Source: Oscillospiraceae bacterium (GTDB lineage Bacteria; Bacillota; Clostridia; Saccharofermentanales; Saccharofermentanaceae). From it: a DNA stretch of 64,000 nt. The stretch spans positions 186,001 through 250,000 of the forward strand of contig CACZGS010000005.1 in the NCBI GenBank assembly GCA_902780785.1, given 5' to 3'. The position numbers were made by a program, and so were the translations under genes. Below are positions 42,925 through 51,314 of the stretch, piece by piece; the first letter of the stretch is position 1; each line of letters starts with the position of its first letter. Below the pieces are notes generated by a model, which saw nothing but the letters and a program-made list of their open reading frames with translations, did not search any database and was not told the DNA's origin.

Positions 42925-44130
42925 TTACAGTTCAAAGAAGGCGATCTTCTTGTCTGCCATTTCTTCGACTCTCTCGATATAGGTCAGGGCATCCTTTATG
43001 GTCGGGCATCTTTCAACCCTGTGCTTATACAGCTCACCTTCCTGAGCAAAGCATCTCTTGCTCATGCCGCCTGCTCCGAATGACAATACATCCCTGCAGT
43101 CGCTCATCATGGCGACGTTATAAAGGCTTCCGGTATCACCCTTTGCAAAACCTGTATTCTCAAGACCGTGGCCTGTATCCTTCTGACGGTACATATAGTA
43201 AGGATGGTATCCTGCTTCCATAAGAAGCCTGTAGCTTTCTGCGACGCAGTCATCCAATGTGTCACGTGTCTTGTCCTTGTCCATTACGGTGTCACGGCTC
43301 ATGGCAGCCCTTCTCTTTTTATAGAGCGTATGAACAGTTATATTAGCGGGAGCAAGTTCGATAAGGCGCTTTGTCGACTTGACGTGCTCTTCGGCTTCTT
43401 CATAAGGAAGTCCTGCGATAAGATCCATGTTGATCAGATCAAAGCCCATTTCGCGCGCCTGATCATAAACCCTGACAGTATCTTCTGCGGTGTGCTTTCT
43501 TCCAAGTCTTAACAGTGTCTCAGATCTCATGGTCTGAGGATTGATGCATATCCTGGTGATGCCGTGATCTCTCATTGCTTCGAGCTTGCCTGTCGTGATC
43601 GTATCAGGCCTTCCGGCTTCGACCGTAACTTCCGCACCGGAAGAGATCTTCAGATTTGAATAGATGCAATCCAGGAGCGACGCGAATTCCTTCTCTTTAA
43701 GGACCGTAGGCGTGCCGCCTCCGACATAGAGCGAAGCAATAGGTCTGTTTATACGCTTTGATATGAGCTCTATCTCGCGCTCCAATGCGGCCTCGTAATT
43801 AACGAGCCTGTCCATGTGACATGAGATGTCCGAAGATACGAATGAACAGTACTCGCATCTTGAGGGGCAGAAAGGAATGCCTACATAGATGCACAGACTG
43901 TCTTCAGGAACCAGAGATAAGATCCTCTGCTCTTCTCTTGATGTCTCAAACGCGAGCCTTGCCTTATCGGGTCTTACGAAATATTTGTCTTCCAGGTTCT
44001 TCGGGCTTTCTTCTTCACAAGCAACCAGAGTCGGCCTGATTCCCGTAAGGCATCCCCACGGCAGGTTCTTTCCGGTGATGTCAGACAAAGCCATATAAAG
44101 AGATCTCTTGATCTCCCTTCCGGGCTCCAA
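42925..44130 (-). CDS. hemZ: HemZ-like radical SAM coproporphyrinogen dehydrogenase, short N-terminus
   Basis: A 401-residue HemN/HemZ-family radical SAM protein. It has the HemZ landmark NLPWGCLTGIRPT (about 22-34), the cluster motif CPSRCEYCSF, the SAM-binding GGGTPT, and RICINPQTM. Known HemZ proteins carry about 100 more residues at the N-terminus; here an in-frame stop (TAA) lies five codons upstream and the previous gene ends at 44152, so that part is missing. The start is TTG (44130) after AAAGGG. Heme synthesis or another radical SAM role is possible; substrate uncertain. Confidence 0.8.
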   Translation of the reverse strand: MEPGREIKRSLYMALSDITGKNLPWGCLTGIRPTLVACEEESPKNLEDKYFVRPDKARLAFETSREEQRILSLVPEDSLCIYVGIPFCPSRCEYCSFVSSDISCHMDRLVNYEAALEREIELISKRINRPIASLYVGGGTPTVLKEKEFASLLDCIYSNLKISSGAEVTVEAGRPDTITTGKLEAMRDHGITRICINPQTMRSETLLRLGRKHTAEDTVRVYDQAREMGFDLINMDLIAGLPYEEAEEHVKSTKRLIELAPANITVHTLYKKRRAAMSRDTVMDKDKTRDTLDDCVAESYRLLMEAGYHPYYMYRQKDTGHGLENTGFAKGDTGSLYNVAMMSDCRDVLSFGAGGMSKRCFAQEGELYKHRVERCPTIKDALTYIERVEEMADKKIAFFEL

Positions 44131-44151
44131 TAACGCCCTTTAAGGATTACT

Positions 44152-45345
44152 TCAAGCATCTTCGGCACCTGCTATATGCGTAAGATAGAACCTGACATAG
44201 ACGCTGTCCGGAACTTCATAAGTAGCAACGCCGCTTTCCTCACCATTAGACTTTAAGAAAGCATCGTTAACATTCGAACTCGTTTCTGTAATATCGATGT
44301 TGAACTTCTCTTTCAGCGCCTCGACCTCTTCATCTATCTGATTCCAGTAAAGTCTGGATGCACGTTCATCCCTGTAAACAGCCTCCATTTCCGTTGTGTA
44401 AACATACTCCGGCATGATCTGTCCTGTTTCCTCCGCAATCTCGGCAGTAACGTAATAGATATTCCAGAATATCCAGAAGTAACCTGCATACCTGAAGTCG
44501 GCACGTGTCGATGAACAGCATGCTAATGAAGCAAGGATATTGCAGTCCGTCTCGCTCGCATAACCCTTCGCATGGCAAAGCTCATGGCATATCGTGATCG
44601 GAAATTCGTTAATGTCTATATAATCAGTATTGATGTTCGCCTCACCCAAGAAAGGATCGTACATTCCGACGATATATGTGTAGCTCCAGTAATGGCTGAG
44701 CGACACGGGCTTGGCACGGACATAGTTCCTGGTGAGCGGGATGTCATACTTTTCGCTGAATTTATCAAGAAGCGAACAGGCATAGACGGCATTATTCTCA
44801 AAGCTGTTATCCATATGCGCAACGCCGTTATAGTCCTCACCCAAATGGCTTCTTGCTTCGATCATGCCGGCATAAGCCCATCTGAGACACGCGCAGTAAT
44901 CTTCGAAAGTAAGGTCTTCTTCCGTATCCAGCTTAAGCTCAGCGATGGCGCTGGTCCTTCTGTAATTGATCCCGTGCATTGCCTGGAAAATGACAGCCAG
45001 GATAAGGACGCATATCAGGAAATTCCTTAATGACTTATAGAAAAACCTGAGTGCCCCCTTGGACAACAGTTTCTTAATAAGGATCACCAGCCAGCAGATA
45101 AAGCCGATGGCAAGCAGAGGGAATATGCATACTACTATTCCCTCAGTAAGGGAATACTGGAAAAACATGCTGAAGCACTGAAAGGGCAATGATACGTAAG
45201 GAAAGATCTTCGTGCAGTAATAATCCGCAAAACTTCTCGGAAGGTAATTATTTATCTCACAAGCACAGACAAACAACGCCGTCAGTACGACTATGAGAAT
45301 GACCTTTAGAACGATCCACTTCTTTTTCTTGCTCTTGATCTTCAT
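44152..45345 (-). CDS. DUF3810 membrane metalloprotease-like protein
   Basis: A 397-residue protein with three N-terminal membrane helices (about 11-31, 68-90, 105-125) and a DUF3810 domain with the zinc motif HELCHAKGY (about 252-260) followed by an Asp/Glu-rich helix. The motif suggests a zincin-like protease. Substrate unknown. It overlaps the DUF1624 gene by 4 bases upstream and lies 22 bases before hemZ. Confidence 0.8.
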   Translation of the reverse strand: MKIKSKKKKWIVLKVILIVVLTALFVCACEINNYLPRSFADYYCTKIFPYVSLPFQCFSMFFQYSLTEGIVVCIFPLLAIGFICWLVILIKKLLSKGALRFFYKSLRNFLICVLILAVIFQAMHGINYRRTSAIAELKLDTEEDLTFEDYCACLRWAYAGMIEARSHLGEDYNGVAHMDNSFENNAVYACSLLDKFSEKYDIPLTRNYVRAKPVSLSHYWSYTYIVGMYDPFLGEANINTDYIDINEFPITICHELCHAKGYASETDCNILASLACCSSTRADFRYAGYFWIFWNIYYVTAEIAEETGQIMPEYVYTTEMEAVYRDERASRLYWNQIDEEVEALKEKFNIDITETSSNVNDAFLKSNGEESGVATYEVPDSVYVRFYLTHIAGAEDA

Positions 45346-46127
45346 CGGCCTGCTCTGATTAACATAAAGATCACATAAAGCAGCGTGTATACGATCGGCT
45401 GATGAACAAGATAGATAATAAGCGAATGTCTACCGATGAATTCTACAGGTCTTGCAACAGCAGTCATGACTTTGCCTTTTCCTGCAAACAATGTCTTCTT
45501 ATCCTTGTAACATATTCTTCCGATAACGCATCCGATAAGGAATACACCAAGCCATGGGAAGAGCGGCATATAGTCTGCCATTATAGGAACACTCGGCATA
45601 TCAAAACCGATAGGAATGAATATCAGCGAATCAACCGCATTATCCATATAGTGGATATTGCAGCCTACGATGACGATATACAGTCCCAGAATGCCCATGA
45701 TCAGATTTATGACCTTGGGATCCACATTCAGCTTCTTTTCGATGAATGTGATCAGGGCATAAAGGAAGATTCCGCAAGTAAGGACTGCGAGCACGTTGAA
45801 TAATATCAGGCACTCAATACCCGTTACCGTGTAGATAATGAATGTCGCAAGATACATTGCGATCGTAACTACAAGAAGCTTTAAGCCTCTCTTTACGTTA
45901 TTTCTCGAAAAAGTGCTGCACATGCCGGATACACTGACAAAAGTGACCACGATCGCCGGTTGGATAAAAGTCCAGAACCAGTTCTTATAAAGATATGAAC
46001 ACACATCAATGCCAAATTCATATCTGAGGTCCCATGACGTATGCATGTAGAGCATCGCCAAAATAGCGAGGCCTCTTAAGAAATCGAGTTCCCATGCGCG
46101 ATCCTTTGCCAGTCTCTTACCGCTCAT
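45342..46127 (-). CDS. DUF1624/HGSNAT-like membrane acyltransferase
   Basis: A 261-residue protein with about seven membrane helices and the family opening WELDFLRGLAILAMLYMHTSWD, whose Arg and His are the conserved positions. The family includes heparan-alpha-glucosaminide N-acetyltransferase catalytic domains and bacterial proteins that acylate envelope sugars. It is linked by ATGA overlaps to coaW and to the DUF3810 gene. A CoA-dependent role next to a CoA-pathway kinase is plausible but inferred. Confidence 0.8.
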   Translation of the reverse strand: MSGKRLAKDRAWELDFLRGLAILAMLYMHTSWDLRYEFGIDVCSYLYKNWFWTFIQPAIVVTFVSVSGMCSTFSRNNVKRGLKLLVVTIAMYLATFIIYTVTGIECLILFNVLAVLTCGIFLYALITFIEKKLNVDPKVINLIMGILGLYIVIVGCNIHYMDNAVDSLIFIPIGFDMPSVPIMADYMPLFPWLGVFLIGCVIGRICYKDKKTLFAGKGKVMTAVARPVEFIGRHSLIIYLVHQPIVYTLLYVIFMLIRAGR

Positions 46128-46951
46128 TTATCTGCCTGTCCTTCCACAAGACAGCTTCCAAGTGCTGTGGCAAAAACTGCATCCTCAGGAACGATCATGT
46201 TAACACCGTAAAGTCCTTCGAACGGGATCAGATACTCCTGGCATTCCTTAAGACCGGTTAACTGGCCCGTAAATACGATATCTTTAATATTGCACTGTCT
46301 TGAAGCCATAACGGCAACAGTACCGATAGCCTGATAAACAAGATTAAATACACCGGCCATCTTATCTTCTCTGGAAAGATCATCTGCTGCCTTTCCGAAA
46401 TTAGATGCCGTTACATTCATCGGAAGTCCTGTTACGCCGTCTTTTGTAATATCACCGATAGTAAGATCGCACTTAAGAATATCGCCTTCCGTTGCCATGT
46501 CGGAAAGCTTTACCGCATCCCTGGTTCCGGTAAGAGCAAGGCCTAAGCCGACAAGCGTACCGCCGCCGACACCAGAACCGATAATATGTCTAACATTATC
46601 TCTTCTTGCCTCAAGGTAAGCCGTACCTGTGCCCATGCTGACTACAACAGCATGATCAAGTCCTGAAAGATAAAGTCCGCCCAGACCCGTTGCCTTGAAT
46701 TCCTCAACGGTAACTGTCTTAATTCCCAAGATGGGACCTGCGGGGAAAACGGATCCTACGCCAGTTATGTTTATCTGCTCAATGTCATTAATGGAAAGAG
46801 AATTATCATTGATCAGCTTTCCTACTGCACCGAAAGCAGATGTGACAGGATCTGCCGCTCTGACAATATCCCTGGCAATTATCCTGCCTTCCCTCATTCC
46901 GACGATCTTTGTCGTACTACCGCCTATATCCAATCCGACTTTTATTTTCAT
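46124..46951 (-). CDS. coaW: Type II pantothenate kinase
   Basis: CoaW phosphorylates pantothenate, the first step of CoA synthesis. The 275-residue actin-like kinase has the phosphate-1 loop GLDIGGSTTKIVG, the VSMGTGTAYLE phosphate-2 segment, and GSGVGGGTLVGLG. Start ATG 46951 is chosen because AAGGAAGAG lies 8 bases upstream; a longer reading from 46990 would add a lysine-rich stretch absent from the family. It leads a coaW-DUF1624-DUF3810-hemZ gene set with overlaps. Confidence 0.9.
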   Translation of the reverse strand: MKIKVGLDIGGSTTKIVGMREGRIIARDIVRAADPVTSAFGAVGKLINDNSLSINDIEQINITGVGSVFPAGPILGIKTVTVEEFKATGLGGLYLSGLDHAVVVSMGTGTAYLEARRDNVRHIIGSGVGGGTLVGLGLALTGTRDAVKLSDMATEGDILKCDLTIGDITKDGVTGLPMNVTASNFGKAADDLSREDKMAGVFNLVYQAIGTVAVMASRQCNIKDIVFTGQLTGLKECQEYLIPFEGLYGVNMIVPEDAVFATALGSCLVEGQADK

Positions 46952-46980
46952 GAGAGTTCTCTTCCTTTTATTTTTAGGTA

Positions 46981-47009
46981 ATTCTATCAAATTAACCGCT
47001 GTTTATAAA
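46981..47009 (-). promoter_or_regulatory. Candidate promoter for the coaW gene set
   Basis: TTTATA (47004-47009), 17 bases, TAGAAT (46981-46986) on the minus strand, 30 bases before the coaW ATG, just after the terminator of the pilin operon. Confidence 0.45.
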
Positions 47010-47033
47010 CCTTAGTGCTTTTTCATACAAGAA

Positions 47034-47065
47034 TAAAAAAGGCTCTGCAGATAATCTGCAGAGCC
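47034..47065 (-). terminator. Terminator at the end of the minor pilin operon
   Basis: An 11-base perfect stem (GGCTCTGCAGA/TCTGCAGAGCC, 3-base loop) followed on the minus strand by TTTTTTATTC, 22 bases after the last prepilin stop (47087). Confidence 0.9.
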
Positions 47066-47086
47066 CTGATCTTTATGTTTTAGTAA

Positions 47087-47818
47087 TTAACCCCACTTAT
47101 AAGTGATCTTTGTCCAATACTTAGGTGTGCCTGTCTCAAGATCTGAAGAAATAGCGTTATATGCTTTTTGATTAATTGCTCCGCCATCCTTGCAGAAATC
47201 CTGCAGTGTAGCTTCTGTCATAGGCTTTGAATCATTACCTGTCTCAACATAGATCTTTCTGCCTGATGCATCAGCGCCTGCCATGTCACGTCTCTCGTAG
47301 AAACGAGGTACCCAGAAACTTCCGTCATATCTGTAAATATATGAAGTTCTGCTGTAGTTATCTCTCATATAGATACGATACTTAACGCACATTGATTTGT
47401 TAGAGCCTGTAGCCTTTTCATCGATGGCATAGAACATTATTACTGACCACTTGGAAGGCTTATTGCTTGTACCGATAAAACGGGGGGTAAATACATTAGA
47501 TGTTCCGCCACCTGAACCGGTCTTTGTTACCTGAAGCAACGGCGGACCGGACTGACCCTTAGGATTTACAACTTCCCAAGTCCATGTCTGTCCCTTGGAA
47601 CCCGAACCCTGTGTGGTTGCCAGGAATGAGTTCTCGAAACCTTTTGCATACAACATAGCGTAGTCAGCTGAGTCATCGATATTATAGGTGGTAACGAATG
47701 AATTGGAGATCGATACACAAAGGCCTCCGATTACACCACCTATCATACAAATGATAGCAAGTGACAAAAGCATTTCGATTAAGGTAAAACCTTTTCTGTT
47801 CTTACTTGTCTTCTTCAT
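47087..47818 (-). CDS. Minor prepilin (PilW/PilJ-like)
   Basis: A 243-residue prepilin: leader MKKTSKNRKG cleaved before FTLIEMLLSLAIICMIGG (class III signal with Glu at +5), then an extracellular globular domain of about 200 residues, with no recognised family. It ends the minor pilin operon. PilW-type minor pilins form the tip or priming complex; that role is inferred from position and size. Confidence 0.8.
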   Translation of the reverse strand: MKKTSKNRKGFTLIEMLLSLAIICMIGGVIGGLCVSISNSFVTTYNIDDSADYAMLYAKGFENSFLATTQGSGSKGQTWTWEVVNPKGQSGPPLLQVTKTGSGGGTSNVFTPRFIGTSNKPSKWSVIMFYAIDEKATGSNKSMCVKYRIYMRDNYSRTSYIYRYDGSFWVPRFYERRDMAGADASGRKIYVETGNDSKPMTEATLQDFCKDGGAINQKAYNAISSDLETGTPKYWTKITYKWG

Positions 47819-47865
47819 AATAATTTCCCCGCGTCTTGATTCTGTTATTTATTCTTGAATCAATT

Positions 47866-48573
47866 TTACGATCCTGACTGGCTAGAACCTGACTGTGAAC
47901 TTGTAGTAAATGTCTTGTGTGCAGCACCGACCTTACTGATAATGCTGTTTCCGCTCAATCCGCCGAGATCCTGAGTATCAGATACCTCATAAGCGGGAAG
48001 AACTACCCACTCATATGTAGGCTTGCCGCCTGTTAAGTGCTCTTCATCGATTCTGACGCCGATCTTGTACTTAGAAGAATCATCTACGCCACGATAATAT
48101 TCAGGATAATAGTAGATAGCTTTTCTGTTATCTGCCAACTGGTCAGCTGTACCGTATGTAACACCGTCTCTCGGTGCATAAGCTGCAGACTGGAAAGGTA
48201 ATGTGGCAGGAATCGTATTTGTCAGCTGATACTGTGATTCAACACCTACATATAAAGTCTTAAGCTTCTCGCCTGTACCTGCAGGAGTGAATTCCAATGT
48301 CTTTACGCTGCCTGATGCTGCGCCTTCCAATTCCTTCTGTCTGCTGGTAGTACCACGGTCAGGTAATGTATTCCACTGAGCTACCTTGGCCATGCATGCT
48401 GTATAGTTATTTGCACCGGACTTACTGTAAACAGAGGTCTGATATGAATAACCCATCGTAGCGATAAATCCATTTACGAGCATTGTTGAAACTACAACAA
48501 GTATAAATGTGGCAAGGAGGGTCTCAACAAGGGTAAAGCCCTTCTTATTACTCTTTTTAATGACACGTCTCAT
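47866..48573 (-). CDS. Minor prepilin (PilV-like)
   Basis: A 235-residue prepilin: leader to Gly12 (SNKKG), mature N-terminus FTLVETLLATFILVVVSTMLV with Glu at +5, then an outer domain ending in a Ser/Gln/Gly tail. Resembles PilV-type minor pilins in its ETLLAT motif. RBS AGAGGTGA. Second gene of the minor pilin operon. Confidence 0.8.
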   Translation of the reverse strand: MRRVIKKSNKKGFTLVETLLATFILVVVSTMLVNGFIATMGYSYQTSVYSKSGANNYTACMAKVAQWNTLPDRGTTSRQKELEGAASGSVKTLEFTPAGTGEKLKTLYVGVESQYQLTNTIPATLPFQSAAYAPRDGVTYGTADQLADNRKAIYYYPEYYRGVDDSSKYKIGVRIDEEHLTGGKPTYEWVVLPAYEVSDTQDLGGLSGNSIISKVGAAHKTFTTSSQSGSSQSGS

Positions 48574-48593
48574 ACTATATCACCTCTGGTAAA

Positions 48594-48824
48594 TTAATTT
48601 CCAAAAGAAAACATGCTCAACGAGGATTCACCACTGTTGATAGATGCGTTGAGGGATTCAGAAGAATCTTTAACGGCTGAATCAGCCCTGTTGGCAGTTC
48701 TGATCAATCCGGCAACTCCAACACCTACGACACCCGCAAGTATTACAATGATTGCAACAACGATTAATACTTCAAGAAGGGAAAAACCGCCCTTGGATCT
48801 TTGTGTCTTATGTATTCTGCGCAT
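48594..48824 (-). CDS. Short headless prepilin (76 residues)
   Basis: From ATG 48824 (GGAGGGG upstream) the protein has 76 residues: leader ending SKGG, cleaved before FSLLEVLIVVAIIVILAGVVG with Glu at +5. The mature form would have about 63 residues: the hydrophobic helix plus a short Ser/Asn-rich tail, without a globular head. A TTG-initiated version is four codons longer but its start lies in the ribosome site. It heads the minor pilin operon with its own promoter. Confidence 0.82.
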   Translation of the reverse strand: MRRIHKTQRSKGGFSLLEVLIVVAIIVILAGVVGVGVAGLIRTANRADSAVKDSSESLNASINSGESSLSMFSFGN

Positions 48825-48868
48825 AAACCCCTCCAAAATAAGGTTTAATCTAATACTTCCTTATCTGT

Positions 48869-48896
48869 ATTATACTGACTTATTGGCAAATTTCAA
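48869..48896 (-). promoter_or_regulatory. Promoter of the minor pilin operon
   Basis: TTGAAA (48891-48896), 16 bases, perfect TATAAT (48869-48874) on the minus strand. TTGAAATTTG is shared with the promoter of the PilX-like gene at 62173-62178. Confidence 0.78.
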
Positions 48897-48947
48897 CTCT
48901 AAAGTTAATAATTTGTTAAAATATTTCATAATTCATTAACAAATGAT

Positions 48948-48977
48948 AAAAATAGCGGAGAGCTAAGCTCTCCGCTA
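48948..48977 (-). terminator. Terminator after the 66-residue pilin gene
   Basis: An 11-base perfect stem (TAGCGGAGAGC/GCTCTCCGCTA, 3-base loop) and TTTTT on the minus strand, 42 bases past the pilin stop. Confidence 0.9.
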
Positions 48978-49018
48978 CTATTATTGCTTAATCAATCAGC
49001 AATTTGCTCTTCTAAATA

Positions 49019-49219
49019 TTAGAGAACGTTGTCGATTTCCTTGTTAACGATCTCTACAGAGCTGTTGTGCTCCTTAACTGAGCTTGCTGCTGCCTTAGCC
49101 TTCTTGAGGTAAGCACCGATACCAAGAACGAGAACTGCTGCAAGGATAACGATGATAGCAATAACGAGTACCATTTCTACGAGGGTGAAACCCTTCTTTG
49201 ACTTCTGAATCTTCTTCAT
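49019..49219 (-). CDS. Short type IV pilin, probably the major subunit (66 residues)
   Basis: A 66-residue prepilin: basic leader MKKIQKSKKG, cleavage before Phe11, then FTLVEMVLVIAIIVILAAVL with Glu at +5. The mature protein would be only 56 residues, essentially the N-terminal helix with a short charged tail and no beta-sheet head. It has its own promoter, a strong AGGAGG site and its own terminator, the pattern of a highly expressed major pilin. Only two aromatic residues remain (Phe at +1 and one Tyr). Short pilins are known in Geobacter; this one is shorter. Confidence 0.85.
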   Translation of the reverse strand: MKKIQKSKKGFTLVEMVLVIAIIVILAAVLVLGIGAYLKKAKAAASSVKEHNSSVEIVNKEIDNVL

Positions 49220-49257
49220 TTTAGATTCCTCCTGTAAGTTTTTGAGTTTGTAGCCTG

Positions 49258-49286
49258 ATTATACAAGCTAATATGAACAATTGCAA
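49258..49286 (-). promoter_or_regulatory. Promoter of the 66-residue pilin gene
   Basis: TTGCAA (49281-49286), 17 bases, perfect TATAAT (49258-49263) on the minus strand, 38 bases before the ATG. Confidence 0.75.
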
Positions 49287-49337
49287 CACTTTTTTCAAAA
49301 TTTTTCAATTTTTTGTCACAATTAGTCCTTTTGTGTC

Positions 49338-50336
49338 TTAAGCTGTCTTCTTCTCTTCAGTATTTTCAGCCGGCTTTGCACCGAAGTTAATAAGTCTCTT
49401 GATGTTCTCGCCTGACTTAGCATACTTCTGATTGAAGAGATAGTTAGCCCAGTAAGATGCGAACGGCTTATCCTGTGTAGGATCTGCGTTGAGGTTCTCA
49501 ACACCGTACCAGCAGCTATTCTCGTAATCACAAACATAAGGGAATCCGATGAAGCCGCCGTCTGTATCGATCTCACCCTCCTTGTGGCCTGACCAGCTTG
49601 TGTAAGGTGCTGTGCTGTCATCAACAGAAAGTCTCTTTCTGAGGTTTGTACCATAGAAGCTGATCTGAGCTGTAAGTTCCATATAACCGTTAACGCTTCC
49701 TGCAGTTACGCTGTTTACCTTGATGCAGTCAGGATTCTCTGCGTTGATCTTCTTAACTGCTGTGATGAATTCGTTGTAACCCTTTCTCTGATCAAAAGGA
49801 TCCTTACCGAACTGATCATTCATTTCGACAGCTGTTTTAACAACATCATTTTCGTCACTGGGTACGAAGTCAGGATTACGGTTGTACTGAGTAGGTGTAA
49901 ATCCGTCAGTAGTAACGTACTTTACTGTTACCTGGAGACAAACAAGACCGTCCTGGGCAGCAGTTCCGTCAGGATATGCAACTGAAGGCATACCGATATC
50001 TGTTGCTGTCATCTCTGTCAAATAAGGACAACCACATTCTTCGAATGTCTTAAGAACATACTGCTGAATAGTTTCAGTCTCGATCTTGTCGATGAAGGAG
50101 AGCTCGAGCTTCTCGCACTCTTCCTTGAGGAGCTTGATCTCTGCTTCCATGCTTGCGTTGTTCTGCTTGATCTGATCGAGATATGCTCTCTTCTGTTCCA
50201 AAGCTGCCAACTGCTGCTTATATTCTTCATATTTGTTGTTGAGTGTTCTGACACCGAAGAAGTAACCAAGAACAACGATAATCAACAACGTGATTACATA
50301 CATAAAGCCTTTTTCTCTAGCTGTAAGATTATTCAT
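49338..50336 (-). CDS. pilO: Type IV pilus assembly protein, PilO-like
   Basis: A 332-residue bitopic protein: short cytoplasmic start, membrane helix (about 11-28), coiled coil (about 30-80), then a periplasm-side domain. Position after pilM and pilN and the topology match PilO of the inner-membrane alignment complex; it is longer than Gram-negative PilO (about 200). Sequence similarity is low, so the call rests on order and topology. Last gene of the pilB operon. Confidence 0.75.
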   Translation of the reverse strand: MNNLTAREKGFMYVITLLIIVVLGYFFGVRTLNNKYEEYKQQLAALEQKRAYLDQIKQNNASMEAEIKLLKEECEKLELSFIDKIETETIQQYVLKTFEECGCPYLTEMTATDIGMPSVAYPDGTAAQDGLVCLQVTVKYVTTDGFTPTQYNRNPDFVPSDENDVVKTAVEMNDQFGKDPFDQRKGYNEFITAVKKINAENPDCIKVNSVTAGSVNGYMELTAQISFYGTNLRKRLSVDDSTAPYTSWSGHKEGEIDTDGGFIGFPYVCDYENSCWYGVENLNADPTQDKPFASYWANYLFNQKYAKSGENIKRLINFGAKPAENTEEKKTA

Positions 50337-50354
50337 GCTGTTTCCTCCTTCCCA

Positions 50355-51299
50355 TTAGCCCTGTGCAGGTGCCGCGTCTGTAGCAACAGGTGCATAGAAC
50401 AATTTGATGTCAACATTCTTGCGCGCTACATCTGTGTACTTATCGTTTGCCATGATCTCATTGAAGCTGCCCTCTTCTACAAGAACGTCATCAACGAATA
50501 CCTTTGTGAGCTGATAATTTACACCGGCATAGGTGTAATTCTTAATGGGAGTGATCTCGTAAGAATTACCGGCCTTTTCAGTCGTTGTCTGGATACCGCC
50601 CAATGTCTTTGAAGAACCCTCGATGTCCTCATAACGTGTAACGGAAATATGAACGTTAGTAACCAGAACACCGGAAACAGAGAATGCATAATAGTTATTA
50701 ATAACATCAATATACTTCTTTCCTGTCTGGGCATCGGTTATCTCGCCCTTGGATTCCTGAGATACACGTGATACTTCAACAGTAGGTCTTGAAGTGAACA
50801 CATTCTTCTGATTCAACAGATATACCAGCTCAACAGGGCTGTAGTAAGTGAATGTGTATCCTGTGAATTCCAACTGTGTCTCAGTAAGCGTATATGTATC
50901 GATGTAGGAATCGCTCGGAATGCACTTTGCAAGAACTTCAGGAAGTTCTGTAGGTGCAGGATCGATCTGGTCTACAGTCTTACGCATCTGTGTGAGAGCG
51001 TAGTTGTAGTTTGTCATTTCGTTGAGCTTTTCCTTCAGGAGAGCGTACTCCTGCTCGAGGTTTGCATACTCAGGGCTTGCAAGAACATTCTCCAAAGCCT
51101 TGATCTCATTCTTAATAAGAGTATTTCTAATAAAGAATGCAACGATGAATGCAAGTACTACGAAAACTACCAGGACACCAGCAGCAACTGCATATCCTAA
51201 CATTCTCGCAGCCTTAGCAGCATTAGCCGTAAACTCGGCAAAGAAGTTCATATCCTTCTTTGCCAATAACTTTTTGCTAACTACATTACCTTTAGCCAT
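50355..51299 (-). CDS. pilN: Type IV pilus assembly protein, PilN-like
   Basis: A 314-residue bitopic protein: about 34 cytoplasmic residues, membrane helix (about 35-57), coiled coil (about 60-110), then an outer domain. It directly follows pilM; in known systems the PilN N-terminus docks into PilM. The conserved N-terminal Asn-Leu-Leu motif of classical PilN is not obvious; KKLLAKKDMNFF is the nearest. Call from order and topology. Confidence 0.75.
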   Translation of the reverse strand: MAKGNVVSKKLLAKKDMNFFAEFTANAAKAARMLGYAVAAGVLVVFVVLAFIVAFFIRNTLIKNEIKALENVLASPEYANLEQEYALLKEKLNEMTNYNYALTQMRKTVDQIDPAPTELPEVLAKCIPSDSYIDTYTLTETQLEFTGYTFTYYSPVELVYLLNQKNVFTSRPTVEVSRVSQESKGEITDAQTGKKYIDVINNYYAFSVSGVLVTNVHISVTRYEDIEGSSKTLGGIQTTTEKAGNSYEITPIKNYTYAGVNYQLTKVFVDDVLVEEGSFNEIMANDKYTDVARKNVDIKLFYAPVATDAAPAQG

Positions 51300-51314
51300 A
51301 AAGTGTACCCCTCC

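Noticed and set aside
44131..44168. A frameshift that would restore a full-length HemZ
   Set aside because: The sequence available between the two genes is too short to encode the missing 100 residues; the upstream gene occupies that space.
44572..45030. A 152-codon plus-strand frame inside the DUF3810 gene
   Set aside because: It is a shadow of a well-supported gene with HExxH motif; no ribosome site or family match.
49019..49219. Conductive nanowire pilin
   Set aside because: The mature protein has only two aromatic residues, so the proposed aromatic-based conductivity is not supported.
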